Source: Curtanaerobium respiraculi
Lineage (GTDB): Bacteria > Actinomycetota > Coriobacteriia > Coriobacteriales > Eggerthellaceae
Direction of reading: 5' to 3'
Length of the DNA: 37,402 bases
Assembly (NCBI RefSeq): GCF_024609215.1
Contig: NZ_JANIPD030000007.1
Location: 1-37,402 of the forward strand
The position numbers and the translations under genes are program-made. Below, piece by piece: positions 1 through 7,262 of the stretch; within the stretch, counting starts at the first letter, position 1; every line of letters starts with the position of its first letter. The notes beneath the pieces were generated by a model. That model saw only the letters and a list, made by a program, of their open reading frames with translations, ran no database searches and was not told where the DNA came from.

Positions 1-115
1 CTTCTAAACCCTCCTTCGCTTTCCACCCTTGCACGCCCGCCGGAGCCCGAGCGTCAGCCGCGCCGCAAGGCGGAAGGCCAAAGGGGCGAACCGCCGGGAA
101 CCAAGGAGGTCAGCC

Positions 116-503
116 ATGTTCGAACTCAAGCAGAAGGCCATCAAGGCAGCGGCAACCTTCCTCGACCGTCGCGGTTGCGAGGTCATCGGACACCGGGTGG
201 GAGTCCGAGGACGGAGGTTACATCGACGTGGTGGCGCGCGACGAGGACGCGATCGTGTTCTGCGACGTGCAGGCCCGCAAAGGTGCCGAGAAGGGAATGC
301 CCGAGGAGGGCCTGGGGGCCCGCGAGCGCATGGAGGTCAACGCGGCCAAGTGGCTCGGCCAGCACGGGGACGACCCGGACAACGTGGACGTCGCCATCCG
401 CTTTGATCAAATCGCGATGCTGGTCATCGGCGAGGACCGGGCGCTCCTGAGGCACCACATCAACTGCCTGGGGTCCGGGACGATCGCCGCCGCGACCGAG
501 TAG
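116..503 (+). pseudogene. YraN/UPF0102-like nuclease-fold protein, frameshifted
   Basis: A strong ribosome-binding site (AAGGAGGT, 103-110) precedes ATG 116. The first 25 or so codons (MFELKQKAIKAAATFL..RRGCEVIG) read in one frame. The rest (WESEDGGYIDVVARDEDAI, then VFCDVQARKG) reads in another from about 198 to the TAG at 501-503. Joined, they give about 128 residues matching the UPF0102/YraN layout: an N-terminal helix, a G..IDVVARD strand, then a (F)xDVQxR motif standing where the family has VEVK.R. The fold is that of the restriction-endonuclease-like superfamily; the biochemical role of YraN is not established. One extra base lies in the run around 190-198 (ACCGGGTGGGAG), so the gene is broken as written. 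That may be a real mutation or a base-call error. A GC-rich hairpin follows the stop codon. Confidence 0.6.
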
Positions 504-524
504 CGATCCGCCGGCAACGCCGAG

Positions 525-553
525 GCCGCCCCGGGCACCGCGCCCGGGGCGGC
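525..553 (+). terminator. GC-rich hairpin after yraN-like gene
   Basis: Perfect 12-bp inverted repeat GCCGCCCCGGGC (525-536) and its complement (542-553) with a 5-nt loop, 22 nt after the stop codon. No U-tract follows, so it is terminator-like or transcript-stabilising rather than a classical intrinsic terminator. Confidence 0.5.
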
Positions 554-586
554 ACCCCCGAACAACCGAGAAAGGATGTGTTCCAC

Positions 587-808
587 ATGACGCAAGCGAC
601 GATGGAGATGCGCGCCGAGGAGCTGGGGCTCGAGCCGCTGCTCACGATCAAGGACCTGGCCGCCTACCTGCAGGTGAGCACCACGACGGTGTACCGGCTA
701 ATCAAGGACAGCGCCCTGACCGGCACGCGCATCGGGCAGTCCCTGAGGTTCACGCGAAAGAACGTCGAGGACCTGCTGGACTTCTGCGCCTTCGACGAGA
801 ACCAGTGA
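587..808 (+). CDS. Excisionase-type HTH DNA-binding protein
   Basis: A 73-aa protein beginning at ATG 587, about 11 nt downstream of GAAAGG; an in-frame GTG at 578 and ATGs at 602/608 are alternatives. Residues around 20-60 (LLTIKDLAAYLQVSTTTVYR, then LIKD) form the helix-turn-helix of the MerR/excisionase 'HTH_17' family, followed by the wing RIGQSLRFTRKNVEDLL. Such proteins act as recombination directionality factors or as small transcription regulators on mobile elements. Over the shared core, 43 of 58 residues match the second HTH protein at 26307-26561, so the element carries two close paralogues, one before the partition genes and one before the replication genes. It is followed by a 14-bp hairpin, which isolates it from parA. 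The family assignment is solid; whether it is an excisionase or a regulator is not settled. Confidence 0.85.
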   Translation: MTQATMEMRAEELGLEPLLTIKDLAAYLQVSTTTVYRLIKDSALTGTRIGQSLRFTRKNVEDLLDFCAFDENQ

Positions 809-816
809 CGGCGAAG

Positions 817-848
817 CGCCGAGCGCCCCGAGCCCGGGGCGCTCGGCG
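817..848 (+). terminator. 14-bp GC hairpin after HTH gene
   Basis: Perfect 14-bp inverted repeat CGCCGAGCGCCCCG (817-830) and its complement (835-848) around the loop AGCC, 8 nt after the HTH stop codon. The very stable stem lacks a U-tract. Probable terminator or 3'-end stabiliser separating the HTH gene from the parAB unit. Confidence 0.55.
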
Positions 849-956
849 TGCGAAGCGGGAGGGAGGCCGTCGTCACTGGGACAGCTTGTCCCACCTGCCC
901 TCCGGGGCTGCGCGCCCCGGCCCCGCGGCAAGGCGCAGGCGCCCTGCACCCGTCCG

Positions 957-989
957 CCGTTTCGGGAATGTCTCGGGTTCCCGAAACGG
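957..989. promoter_or_regulatory. 12-bp inverted repeat upstream of parA (candidate parS or operator)
   Basis: CCGTTTCGGGAA (957-968) and its exact complement TTCCCGAAACGG (978-989) flank a 9-nt spacer. A site of this size immediately upstream of a parAB operon is the expected place for a ParB-binding centromere or a ParA/HTH operator. It does not match the chromosomal parS consensus, so any ParB link is inference from position. Confidence 0.45.
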
Positions 990-1034
990 TTCCGTCGGAG
1001 TCCCAGGCATATACTCTGCTATCCTCGGATTAAT

Positions 1035-1069
1035 AAACCGTTCACTAATGAACGGTTTTCTGATACAAT
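1035..1069 (+). promoter_or_regulatory. parA promoter with overlapping 10-bp operator palindrome
   Basis: An extended -10 box, TG-A-TACAAT, lies at 1061-1069 with a weak -35 TTCACT at 1041-1046 (17-bp spacer). The -35 is embedded in a perfect 10-bp inverted repeat, AAACCGTTCA (1035-1044) and TGAACGGTTT (1049-1058). A protein bound there would block RNA polymerase, which suggests autoregulation of the parAB unit, probably by ParA, ParB or the upstream HTH protein. Confidence 0.5.
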
Positions 1070-1090
1070 GGAGAACGTGATACACAGGGC

Positions 1091-1148
1091 GCCCGGCGGG
1101 CCTCTTCCACATTCTTCGCCCGCCGGGCACGATGCGAAGGAGGGGCTT
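1091..1148 (+). promoter_or_regulatory. Structured 5' leader of parA (repeat-leader copy 1)
   Basis: An 11-bp perfect stem GCCCGGCGGGC (1091-1101) / GCCCGCCGGGC (1118-1128) carries CTTCCAC (1104-1110) in its loop and is followed by GATGCGAAGGAGG (1131-1143), the ribosome-binding site of parA. The same arrangement precedes mobC, virB2 and the 161-aa gene. Confidence 0.6.
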
Positions 1149-1915
1149 GTGCGCACTCTCGCCATAAGCAACTACAAGGGCGGCGTGGGCAAGACCACGA
1201 CCGCCGTGAACCTGGCGACCATCTACGCCGAACGCGGGCAGCGGGTGCTGCTCATCGACCTGGACCCGCAGGCGTCCGCCACCGACTTCTTCGGGCTCTA
1301 CGAGCGGGCGGAGGCGGAGAGGAGGACGTCGGTCGAGCTGCTCTACGGAGACGCTCCTGTTGCCGACGTGGCGTACGAAACCGGTATCGAGGGCCTTTCC
1401 GTCGTCCCCTCGGTCATCGATCTCATCGACCAGAACGAGCTGCTTCTGCGCGAGCAGCGCCTGAAGTCCGCGCTCGACGACGCCGCCGGCGACTTCGACA
1501 CCTGCATCATCGACTGCAGCCCCGTGATGAAGCGGCTCGCCTTCAACGCCTACCTGGCAGCGTCTGGCAGCGGAATGATAGTCATCCCCGTGAAGCTGGA
1601 CGGCTCGGTCATGCGCGGCACCGCCCTCACGGTGAGCGCCATGCGCGCCATCGCAGACGCGCTGCGCATGGCGACGCCGAAGTTCCGCATCCTGCGCACC
1701 TGTGTCCCGGGGCGCGAGACCCGCAGCGAAGCGACCGGCGCCCAGGTGCTCGACAGCTTCTTCCCCGACGAGCAGTTCAGCACCGTCATCCACGCCTCGA
1801 CGAAGGTCGGGGAGGGCTCGTGGCAGTGGAAGCCCGTGGTGGCGTTCGAGCCGAGGAGCCGCCCGCCCGGGACTACCTGGCGCTCGCGGAGGAGATCGAC
1901 CATGAGTGCGCGTAG
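1149..1915 (+). CDS. parA: ParA-family partition ATPase (frame runs into parB through a 1-nt shift)
   Basis: Starts at GTG 1149, 5 nt after AGGAGG, and opens with MRTLAISNYKGGVGKTTTAV, the deviant Walker A motif (KGGVGKTT) of ParA/Soj ATPases. LLIDLDPQASATDFFG (A' box) and CIIDCSPV (Walker B region) follow. ParA binds DNA non-specifically when ATP-loaded and positions ParB-bound DNA, here probably keeping the excised circular form of the element in dividing cells. At about 1857-1868 (AGCCGCCCGCCCGGG) the frame changes by one base. The natural C-terminus (ARDYLALAEEIDHECA, stop 1913-1915, total about 255 aa) lies in the other frame. The written frame skips that stop and runs straight into parB, giving an apparent ParA-ParB fusion ending at 2852. 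Deletion or base-call error is more likely than a true fusion. Confidence 0.85.
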
Positions 1916-2852
1916 CGACGTTGCCGCCGGCTTCTCCATCAGCGGCCTCTTGGACTCGTCGTCAAAGACCCGCAGCCGCTTCCCCGTCGTGGAGATCCCG
2001 GTTTCGGAGATCGGGGACCACCCCGAGAACACCGCCTATTCCATGGACGAGGCCGGCATACGCGCGCTCGCCGATTCGATAGGGCGCGACGGGCTCACCG
2101 ACCTGCCGCTCGTGCGGAAGCTCCCTGACGGCTCGTGGCAGATGCTCTCCGGGCACCGGCGCAAGGCGGCGTACGCCATGCTCGCCAAGCGCGACGGCGC
2201 CTACGCCAAGATGCCGTGCCGCGTCGTCGAGGGCGTCGACGACGCGCAGGCGCTCGTGCTGCTGCACACGGCGAACTACTTCGTGCGCGAGCTCTCGATC
2301 ACCGAGCGCGCTGCCGCGACCCGCGCTTTGGGAATCGAGGTCGGGCGCAAGCGCCTCGAGGACCCGAGCCTTTCGGGAAAGCGCACAGAGGACGTCAAGG
2401 CAGACATCCTGGCCGAGCAGACCGGCAGGCGCGTCTCCGGCAAGACCATCAGGCGCGAGGAGGCGCTTGCGAAGGCCATCGAGGACGACCTGGCCGACGA
2501 GTGGAAGGCGGCTGCCGACACGGGCGAGATCTCCGCGAAGACGGTCTCCCTGCTCGCCGCCCTGCCCCGCGCCGAGCAGTCGCGGATCGCGTCGGAGGTC
2601 TCGCTCGAGGGGCTCGGCAAGCGGCAGCGCACCGACGCCATCCAGGCTGCCATCGGCTCCGTCACCCGGCCCGACGCGCGGCTCTCGCGCTCCCGCAAGA
2701 ACCTCGCCGGCTACGCCGCCTCCATGGGCGCAACCATCGCGAAGGCGGACCTGGAGACCATCGGCGAGATCGCCGGAATCGTGCGGGAATTGCAGGAACG
2801 CGCGGCTTCCGATGCGGACTCGTCCGCGGAGGGCGTCAGATGCCAATCGTAG
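1902..2852 (+). CDS. parB: ParB-family partition protein / CTPase
   Basis: ATG 1902 (MSARSDVAAGFSISGLLDS) overlaps the natural end of parA by 14 bp, the usual parAB coupling, and gives a protein of 316 aa. The N-terminal ParB domain is clear: VEIPVSEIGDHPEN, then the CTP-binding box SGHRRKAAYAML and the arginine-rich box TANYFVRELSITERAAATRA. An HTH region (KRTEDVKADILAEQTGRRVS) and a C-terminal helical stretch follow. ParB loads at parS, spreads as a CTP-dependent clamp and stimulates ParA. Because of the one-base shift in parA, this ORF is continuous with parA in the sequence given, but its own start codon remains usable. The nearest perfect palindromes upstream (957-989 and 1035-1058) are candidate binding sites. 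Confidence 0.88.
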   Translation: MSARSDVAAGFSISGLLDSSSKTRSRFPVVEIPVSEIGDHPENTAYSMDEAGIRALADSIGRDGLTDLPLVRKLPDGSWQMLSGHRRKAAYAMLAKRDGAYAKMPCRVVEGVDDAQALVLLHTANYFVRELSITERAAATRALGIEVGRKRLEDPSLSGKRTEDVKADILAEQTGRRVSGKTIRREEALAKAIEDDLADEWKAAADTGEISAKTVSLLAALPRAEQSRIASEVSLEGLGKRQRTDAIQAAIGSVTRPDARLSRSRKNLAGYAASMGATIAKADLETIGEIAGIVRELQERAASDADSSAEGVRCQS

Positions 2853-3070
2853 CAAGTAGCCCATCTTGTATCACGTTCGTCCGAACGCTCACAAGATGGC
2901 ACTTGGCCCGGGGAGTCGGGGAGGGTTGGTCGAGCATGGCACCGACCTCCGCCGTCGACCGCCCCACCCCGCCCCGGGCATACGTCATCCGCCCGCGCCG
3001 CCGACTTGCCGGCGCCTGCGGATGACTGCGGGGGCTGCCCCCGCTCCCCGTTGCTAGCAGACAAGGAAAT
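2853..3070. other. Candidate oriT: intergenic cluster of inverted repeats before mobC-relaxase
   Basis: No gene is visible in this gap. It holds three perfect or nearly perfect hairpins. CCATCTTGT (2861-2869) pairs with ACAAGATGG (2891-2899), nesting a second CGTTCG/CGAACG stem (2874-2887). GTCATCCGC (2984-2992) pairs with GCGGATGAC (3018-3026), nesting GCGCCG/CGGCGC (2995-3015). GCGGGGGC (3028-3035) pairs with GCCCCCGC (3037-3044). An intergenic region with stacked inverted repeats just upstream of a MobC-relaxase pair is the classical location and shape of an origin of transfer. The nic site itself cannot be read from sequence alone. Confidence 0.5.
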
Positions 3071-3114
3071 GCCGGCTGCTTCCACATAAAGCCGGCGATG
3101 CAAAGGAGAAGACC
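3071..3114 (+). promoter_or_regulatory. Structured 5' leader of mobC (repeat-leader copy 2)
   Basis: GCCGGC (3071-3076), TG, CTTCCAC (3079-3085), five bases, GCCGGC (3091-3096), then GATGCAAAGGAG (3097-3108), which supplies the ribosome-binding site 6 nt before TTG 3115. This is the most compact member of the repeated leader family. Confidence 0.6.
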
Positions 3115-3525
3115 TTGACGAAACGGAAGGAAAGGTTCGTCCATTGCCGGCTTTCCGAAGCCGACTTCGAGTGCTTCCACGAGCACGCCGAGGAGCTCGA
3201 GCTCGCCCCGTCGGAGTACCTGCGCTACATGATCCGCATCCCCGTGAAGGCGGACGAAGGCGGCGGCGAGGTCGTCGCCCTGGACACGAAGGCCATGTCG
3301 CAGATCTACGGCGAGCTCGTCCGCTGGGGCCACCATTACAACCAGGCCGTGCACGCGCTGAACACCATCGCGCTGTTCGCCAGCCGCGGCGGCAACAACA
3401 TCGACTACTTCGTCGAGCAGCTCGAGCGCGCCAACCGCAACCTGGAGGATGTGAGGGCCGGCGAGCACGACGTCGAGAACAGGATCCGGAAACTTGAGGG
3501 CACTACTCTGGTGGGTGGTCAGTGA
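3115..3525 (+). CDS. MobC-like relaxosome accessory protein
   Basis: A 136-aa protein starting at TTG 3115 behind AAAGGAG. The N-terminus (KRKERFVHCRLSEADFECF, then LAPSEYLRYMI) looks like the ribbon-helix-helix segment of plasmid mobilisation proteins of the MobC/TraJ-like group. The C-terminal half (YGELVRWGHHYNQAVHALNT, then ERANRNLEDV) is the helical region usual in that family. Such proteins bind oriT and help the relaxase melt and nick DNA. The stop codon overlaps the relaxase start (TGATG), so the two genes are translationally coupled. The assignment rests on the size, the RHH-like pattern and the tight coupling to the relaxase. Confidence 0.75.
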   Translation: MTKRKERFVHCRLSEADFECFHEHAEELELAPSEYLRYMIRIPVKADEGGGEVVALDTKAMSQIYGELVRWGHHYNQAVHALNTIALFASRGGNNIDYFVEQLERANRNLEDVRAGEHDVENRIRKLEGTTLVGGQ

Positions 3526-4808
3526 TGCCGATAGTAAAGGCGATATCGGGGCACACCAGCTGCCAGAAGGTGAAGACGTACCTGGAGAAGCGCAACCGCG
3601 CCTTGGCGCGCGACTTCTTCAATCTGTCGTGGGACGAGCGCGATATGGAAGGCTACGACGAGGCGATGAAGGAGGTCGTTGAGTGGGCCGACGAGATGGA
3701 CGCGACACGGGCCCGATGCGGCAACGACGAACCGTACGAGGGCAGGCGCGCCCGCACCTACAAGCACTTCATCATCTCGCCCGACCCCGATGACCATATC
3801 GACCTTCCCGCCCTGCGCGAGCTCGCAAGAGCGTGGGCCATGAGGTTCTTCGGCGACTACCAAGTGGCCATCGTGTACCACGACGACAACCAGAACCGGA
3901 TCCCGCACGCGCACCTGGTCGTCAACTGCACCAACCTTGTCACCGGCAACCGGCTGCACACCGACAACCCCTTCGAGCTGAACCGCGCCCTGCAGGACAT
4001 GGCGCGAGAGAGGGGCCTGAGCGGGCTCTCGAACGTGATGGAGCACCGCGAGGGCCTGTCGCGCCTGGCTGCGAAGGACGAGCCGGAGAAGACCGCCAGG
4101 ACCATGCAGCCGACGTACATGAGCCGGCCCGAGCGCGAGCTCGTTGACAGCGGCGGGTACTCCTGGGTCGCGGACATACGCAGCCGCGTATCAGTGGCGA
4201 AGGGACTTGCACGCAACGAGGGCGAGTTCCGAAGCATCCTGGATATGCTTGGAGTTGCAGTGGCGGACAACTCGCCGAAGGCGACCAACCGTGATTGGAT
4301 CTACTCGCTTGCAGACGACCCCAAGTGCAAGGTGACCGGCGGGCGTCTCGGCTACCTCTACAGCCGACGCTCGCTTGAGAACGGCTTCGAGAACAAGGCG
4401 ACCTACCACCCCGACGCAGCTTCCTCCCGGGCGATCCTGAAGGCGGCGAAGGATGCCGTGGTGCTTAACGACCTCGCCGAGCTCGATCGCATGGCGAAAG
4501 CGCTGGAGACCTGCTCACGCTTCGGGATACGCAGCATCGCCGACTGCGATGCCAGGATTGGGACGGTCGAGAAGTGCATCGGAAGCGGCAACGGCAGCGA
4601 ATCCGAGCGCAAGTCGCTAGAGGCCCTGCGCGAGGCGCGCGACTTCACTGCGGCTAACGGGCTGCTCCCCAGGATTTCTGCCAAGACAAAGGGCGTAAAG
4701 ATGAAAGCCGATTCCTCGCACAGTGCCGGCAAGAAAAAGGCTGCCGAGAAACACCAGCACAAGCGCCGCGACATGCAGCGCAGCAACCGTGAGAAGGGAG
4801 AGCGCTGA
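3525..4808 (+). CDS. Relaxase/mobilisation nuclease (HUH, MobA/VirD2-like)
   Basis: ATG 3525 overlaps the mobC stop codon (an in-frame GTG lies directly before it); about 427 aa. The first 170 residues form the relaxase domain. It opens with PIVKAISGHTSCQKVKTYLE and YKHFIISPDPDD, followed by the metal-binding HUH motif in NRIPHAHLVVNCTN. The enzyme nicks oriT, stays attached to the 5' end and leads the strand into the secretion channel through the VirD4 partner at 20.2-22.1 kb. The C-terminal half is charged and ends in a strongly basic tail (AGKKKAAEKHQHKRRDM), typical of the DNA-binding or secretion-signal end of mobilisation relaxases. The catalytic tyrosine is not certain; YLEKRN near the N-terminus is one candidate. 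The next gene starts within the stop codon. Confidence 0.85.
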   Translation: MPIVKAISGHTSCQKVKTYLEKRNRALARDFFNLSWDERDMEGYDEAMKEVVEWADEMDATRARCGNDEPYEGRRARTYKHFIISPDPDDHIDLPALRELARAWAMRFFGDYQVAIVYHDDNQNRIPHAHLVVNCTNLVTGNRLHTDNPFELNRALQDMARERGLSGLSNVMEHREGLSRLAAKDEPEKTARTMQPTYMSRPERELVDSGGYSWVADIRSRVSVAKGLARNEGEFRSILDMLGVAVADNSPKATNRDWIYSLADDPKCKVTGGRLGYLYSRRSLENGFENKATYHPDAASSRAILKAAKDAVVLNDLAELDRMAKALETCSRFGIRSIADCDARIGTVEKCIGSGNGSESERKSLEALREARDFTAANGLLPRISAKTKGVKMKADSSHSAGKKKAAEKHQHKRRDMQRSNREKGER

Positions 4809-5413
4809 TGGAGATCCGCATCCGGTACAGGAACAACCGCGTCGACGTCTTCGATACCGACACCTTCACCAAGTCGGAGCCCTTCGGCAACGCGAACATG
4901 CTCACCGACTTCGAGATCCTGCTCGACCAGCTGGACAAGACCGGCATCTGGCTAGCCGCTCACAGCTACGACGCGAGCCAGTCATACCGCGGCGACATCC
5001 CGGACGACGAGATTCCCGTGGCGCGACGCAAGAAGGGCTGGCGCTTCCTGCTCGCCGAGAGCGAAGAGGTTGCCGGCATCGAGACCGTGAGCATCGGAAG
5101 CGACATAGCCCTGCAGAGAATCTGCGGCGAGCTCGTGGACATGCTGCGGCTCGACGAGACGGCTTCCGCTTGGATCAGCAACAGCGACGACCTCTCCACC
5201 GTCGACAAGGCAGTGGCGCTGTTCGAGGTGCTCACGAGGGCAGCCCCCGCAGGATCCGCACCCGAAGACATCGCCCGCATGTGCGGCTGCAGCCTTGCGC
5301 TGGTGAACACGTTGCAGGCGATGGGGGTCGCACCAGAAGAGGACGAGGAAAACGAAGAGGAAGACGAGTACGACAGCTGGATGGAGGGACTGGACCATGA
5401 GGACGTTGATTAA
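4808..5413 (+). CDS. Unknown acidic protein coupled to the relaxase gene
   Basis: A 201-aa ORF whose ATG overlaps the relaxase stop (TGATG) behind GGGAG. I do not recognise a family. The N-terminal 100 residues look like a mixed alpha/beta domain (MEIRIRYRNNRVDVFDTDTF, LLDQLDKTGIWLA, RRKKGWRFLLAE). The middle holds a possible HTH (EDIARMCGCSLALVNTLQAM). The C-terminus is highly acidic (EEDEENEEEDEYD). Tight coupling to mobC and the relaxase suggests a role in DNA processing or its control, for example as an auxiliary relaxosome protein, but this is inference from position only. Confidence 0.65.
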   Translation: MEIRIRYRNNRVDVFDTDTFTKSEPFGNANMLTDFEILLDQLDKTGIWLAAHSYDASQSYRGDIPDDEIPVARRKKGWRFLLAESEEVAGIETVSIGSDIALQRICGELVDMLRLDETASAWISNSDDLSTVDKAVALFEVLTRAAPAGSAPEDIARMCGCSLALVNTLQAMGVAPEEDEENEEEDEYDSWMEGLDHEDVD

Positions 5414-5468
5414 GCTGGCCGGCGCATTCGCGCGCTTTCTGGTTCGCGCGGCGTTCAGGTTCATGTAG
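5397..5468 (+). CDS. Possible 23-residue amphipathic peptide
   Basis: ATG 5397 overlaps the end of the preceding gene in another frame and reads 23 codons to TAG 5466-5468. The peptide alternates basic and hydrophobic residues (MRTLIKLAGAFARFLVRAAF). No good ribosome-binding site is evident. It could be a small membrane peptide translated by coupling, or chance. Confidence 0.2.
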   Translation: MRTLIKLAGAFARFLVRAAFRFM

Positions 5469-5542
5469 GGGCAGCCATGACGGCGCGATCGGATGCGCTT
5501 TCGGGACTCACCGCGTCAATATGATTACGAATACATATGCTT

Positions 5543-5575
5543 ATGGGTATGTATCATACCCATTTCTGATAGAAT
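5543..5575 (+). promoter_or_regulatory. abiE promoter and operator, near-leaderless start
   Basis: A perfect palindrome ATGGGTATG (5543-5551), TAT, CATACCCAT (5555-5563) is followed at once by an extended -10 box TG-A-TAGAAT (5567-5575). The abiEi start codon is at 5584, only 8 nt after the -10 box, so the transcript probably begins at or within 2-3 nt of the ATG. No Shine-Dalgarno site is present. AbiEi antitoxins of this family repress their own promoter by binding inverted repeats, and this palindrome is in the right place. Confidence 0.6.
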
Positions 5576-5583
5576 CTCTAATC

Positions 5584-6342
5584 ATGAAGTTCACCAGGTA
5601 CATAGCGACCCACCACGTGTTCACCACCGAGGGCCTGCTCGCGGAGTCCGATTCCGAGGATTCCGCCCGGAAGCAGCTCAAGCTCGCGCTCGCCTCGGGA
5701 AAGGTCGAGCGCGTGCGGCGCGGGCTCTACGCCTCGCACGCGGGCAGGTTCGAGGGCGTGGGCGTCGACCCCTACGAGGTCGTCACGGCCCTCGACCCAG
5801 GCGCCGTCCTCTCGTACCACACCGCCCTCGAAGCCCTCGGTGTCGCGCACAACGTCGCCTTCGAGTGCAGGTTCCGAACCGACCGCGCCAGAGCCCCGTT
5901 CTCCTTCGGCGGCATCGACTACGTCCCGCACCCGGCCGACGACGCCGTGCCCAGCCGAAGGGTGCGCGGCAGCGCATTCGGCAGCGCGCTCGCGACCACG
6001 CGGGAGCAGACCATCGTGGACTGCCTGAAGCACCCGGAATGGTCGGGCGGCATCGAGGAGGCGGTCAGGTCCCTTTCCGCCATGCCGTACGTGGACTCGG
6101 CGGTCGTCGCCGAGCTCGCATGCGCCGACAGCGCGTCGCTCGCCGCGAGGGCGGGCTGGCTGCTCGAGGCGAAGGCGGAGCATTGGCGCGTGCCCGAATA
6201 TGCAATCGAACAACTGCAGGAGAGGTGCGCTGGCGTGACCTCCAAACTCGACAAGCGGTCGTCCGAATCGCGCGGCTGGTCAAATAGGTGGCGCATGACG
6301 CTGCCGGAGACGGAGGAGGAGGTGCGCTCGTGGGTATCGTGA
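5584..6342 (+). CDS. abiEi: AbiEi-like antitoxin (type IV toxin-antitoxin)
   Basis: A 252-aa protein from ATG 5584. The N-terminal winged-helix part (VFTTEGLLAESDSEDSARKQ, LKLALASGKVERVRRGLYA) is the COG5340/AbiEi pattern: an HTH followed by V.RGLY. It is followed by YEVVTALDPGAVLSYHTALE and the TREQTIVDCLKHPE segment found in these antitoxins. AbiEi is a DNA-binding autorepressor that neutralises AbiEii without a stable complex. The downstream toxin gene overlaps its end. On mobile elements such pairs stabilise the element and may give abortive phage resistance. The palindrome at 5543-5563 is the likely operator. Confidence 0.85.
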   Translation: MKFTRYIATHHVFTTEGLLAESDSEDSARKQLKLALASGKVERVRRGLYASHAGRFEGVGVDPYEVVTALDPGAVLSYHTALEALGVAHNVAFECRFRTDRARAPFSFGGIDYVPHPADDAVPSRRVRGSAFGSALATTREQTIVDCLKHPEWSGGIEEAVRSLSAMPYVDSAVVAELACADSASLAARAGWLLEAKAEHWRVPEYAIEQLQERCAGVTSKLDKRSSESRGWSNRWRMTLPETEEEVRSWVS

Positions 6343-7262
6343 GCATGGACGAGTTCCAGCCGAGAACGGCAGACAAGGTGAACAGGCTCCTCGACATCCT
6401 CGAGGAGATGGGACAGCATCCCGATCTGCGGGGCAAGCTCGCCATGCACGGAGGCACCGCCATCAACCTCTTCATGCTCGGGGCGCCCCGGCTCTCGGTC
6501 GACATCGACGTGTCGTACGTGGGCGCCGTCGACCGCGCCGCGATGCTCGCGGAGCGCCCCCTCGTCGAGACCGCCATCGAGGAGGTGGCGACCGCGCTCG
6601 GGTACGCCGTGAGCCCTGGAGGGGGCGGCCACGCGGGAAGGACCTTCACGCTGCGCTACGGCGGCGCGTGGGGTCCCGACCACGTCAAGATCGACTGCAT
6701 CTACATGAACCGCTCGCCGCTCGCCGCGCCCACGCTGCGGTCGTGCCCGCTCCGCCCGGATACCGGCGTGCTCATGTTCGGCGACGCCGAGCTCGCCGGC
6801 GGGAAGGTCAAGGCCTTCTTCGACAGGGTCAAGGTTCGAGACCTCTACGACATCTCGAACCTCGGCGGATACGCCGACGGGCTGGACGGCAACGAGGAAG
6901 CCTTCTTCCACAAGGCCGTGCTCTTCTACGCCTCGCTGTCGGCGAGGTTCCCGCTGCCGTTCGAGGGCCGCGCCGGGCGTTTCGGGGACAGGCAGGACGA
7001 GCTGGAGGACCAACTGCTGCCCATGCTCCGCCTGCGCGACGAGAAGCCAACGCTCGCGGGGCTCATGGAGGGTGCCGAGGAGTTCGTGAGGCGCCGCGTG
7101 CTCCCGAGAGACGATGCCGAGAGGGAGTATCTGGACAGGCTCGCGGATGCGGACTACCGGCCGGGCCTCCTCTTCGCGGACGCCGAAACGGCCGGCGCCG
7201 CGTCAAGGAGCCCCGAGGCGCTCTGGAAGCTGCGGAACCTCCAGAAGATGGCGCGCGGATAG
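6330..7262 (+). CDS. abiEii: AbiEii-like nucleotidyltransferase toxin
   Basis: Best start is GTG 6330, 7 nt after GGAGGAGGAGG (6312-6322), overlapping abiEi by 13 bp; ATG 6345 is the alternative. The protein has the polymerase-beta-type nucleotidyltransferase motifs of the DUF1814/AbiEii family. Motif I is HGGTAINLFMLGAPRLSVDI followed by DVSY (GG...DxD), the third carboxylate is in HVKIDCIYMNRSPL, and the KVKAFFDRVKVRDLYDISNL motif (K..A..R..RD.YD) follows. Related AbiEii and MenT toxins transfer nucleotides to tRNA or another target and stop growth. The catalytic residues look intact, about 310 aa in all. Overlap with the antitoxin gene implies coupled translation. Confidence 0.87.
   Translation: MGIVSMDEFQPRTADKVNRLLDILEEMGQHPDLRGKLAMHGGTAINLFMLGAPRLSVDIDVSYVGAVDRAAMLAERPLVETAIEEVATALGYAVSPGGGGHAGRTFTLRYGGAWGPDHVKIDCIYMNRSPLAAPTLRSCPLRPDTGVLMFGDAELAGGKVKAFFDRVKVRDLYDISNLGGYADGLDGNEEAFFHKAVLFYASLSARFPLPFEGRAGRFGDRQDELEDQLLPMLRLRDEKPTLAGLMEGAEEFVRRRVLPRDDAEREYLDRLADADYRPGLLFADAETAGAASRSPEALWKLRNLQKMARG

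Noticed and set aside
1-115. Possible additional copy of the CTTCCAC leader before the YraN-like gene
   Set aside because: Contains TTTCCACC and a good AAGGAGGT but lacks the paired arms and the GATGC block, so it was not counted.
873-1793. Long - strand ORF (306 aa) opposite parA
   Set aside because: Mirror of the GC-rich parA coding sequence; no ribosome-binding site or known domain, and the + strand gene is certain.
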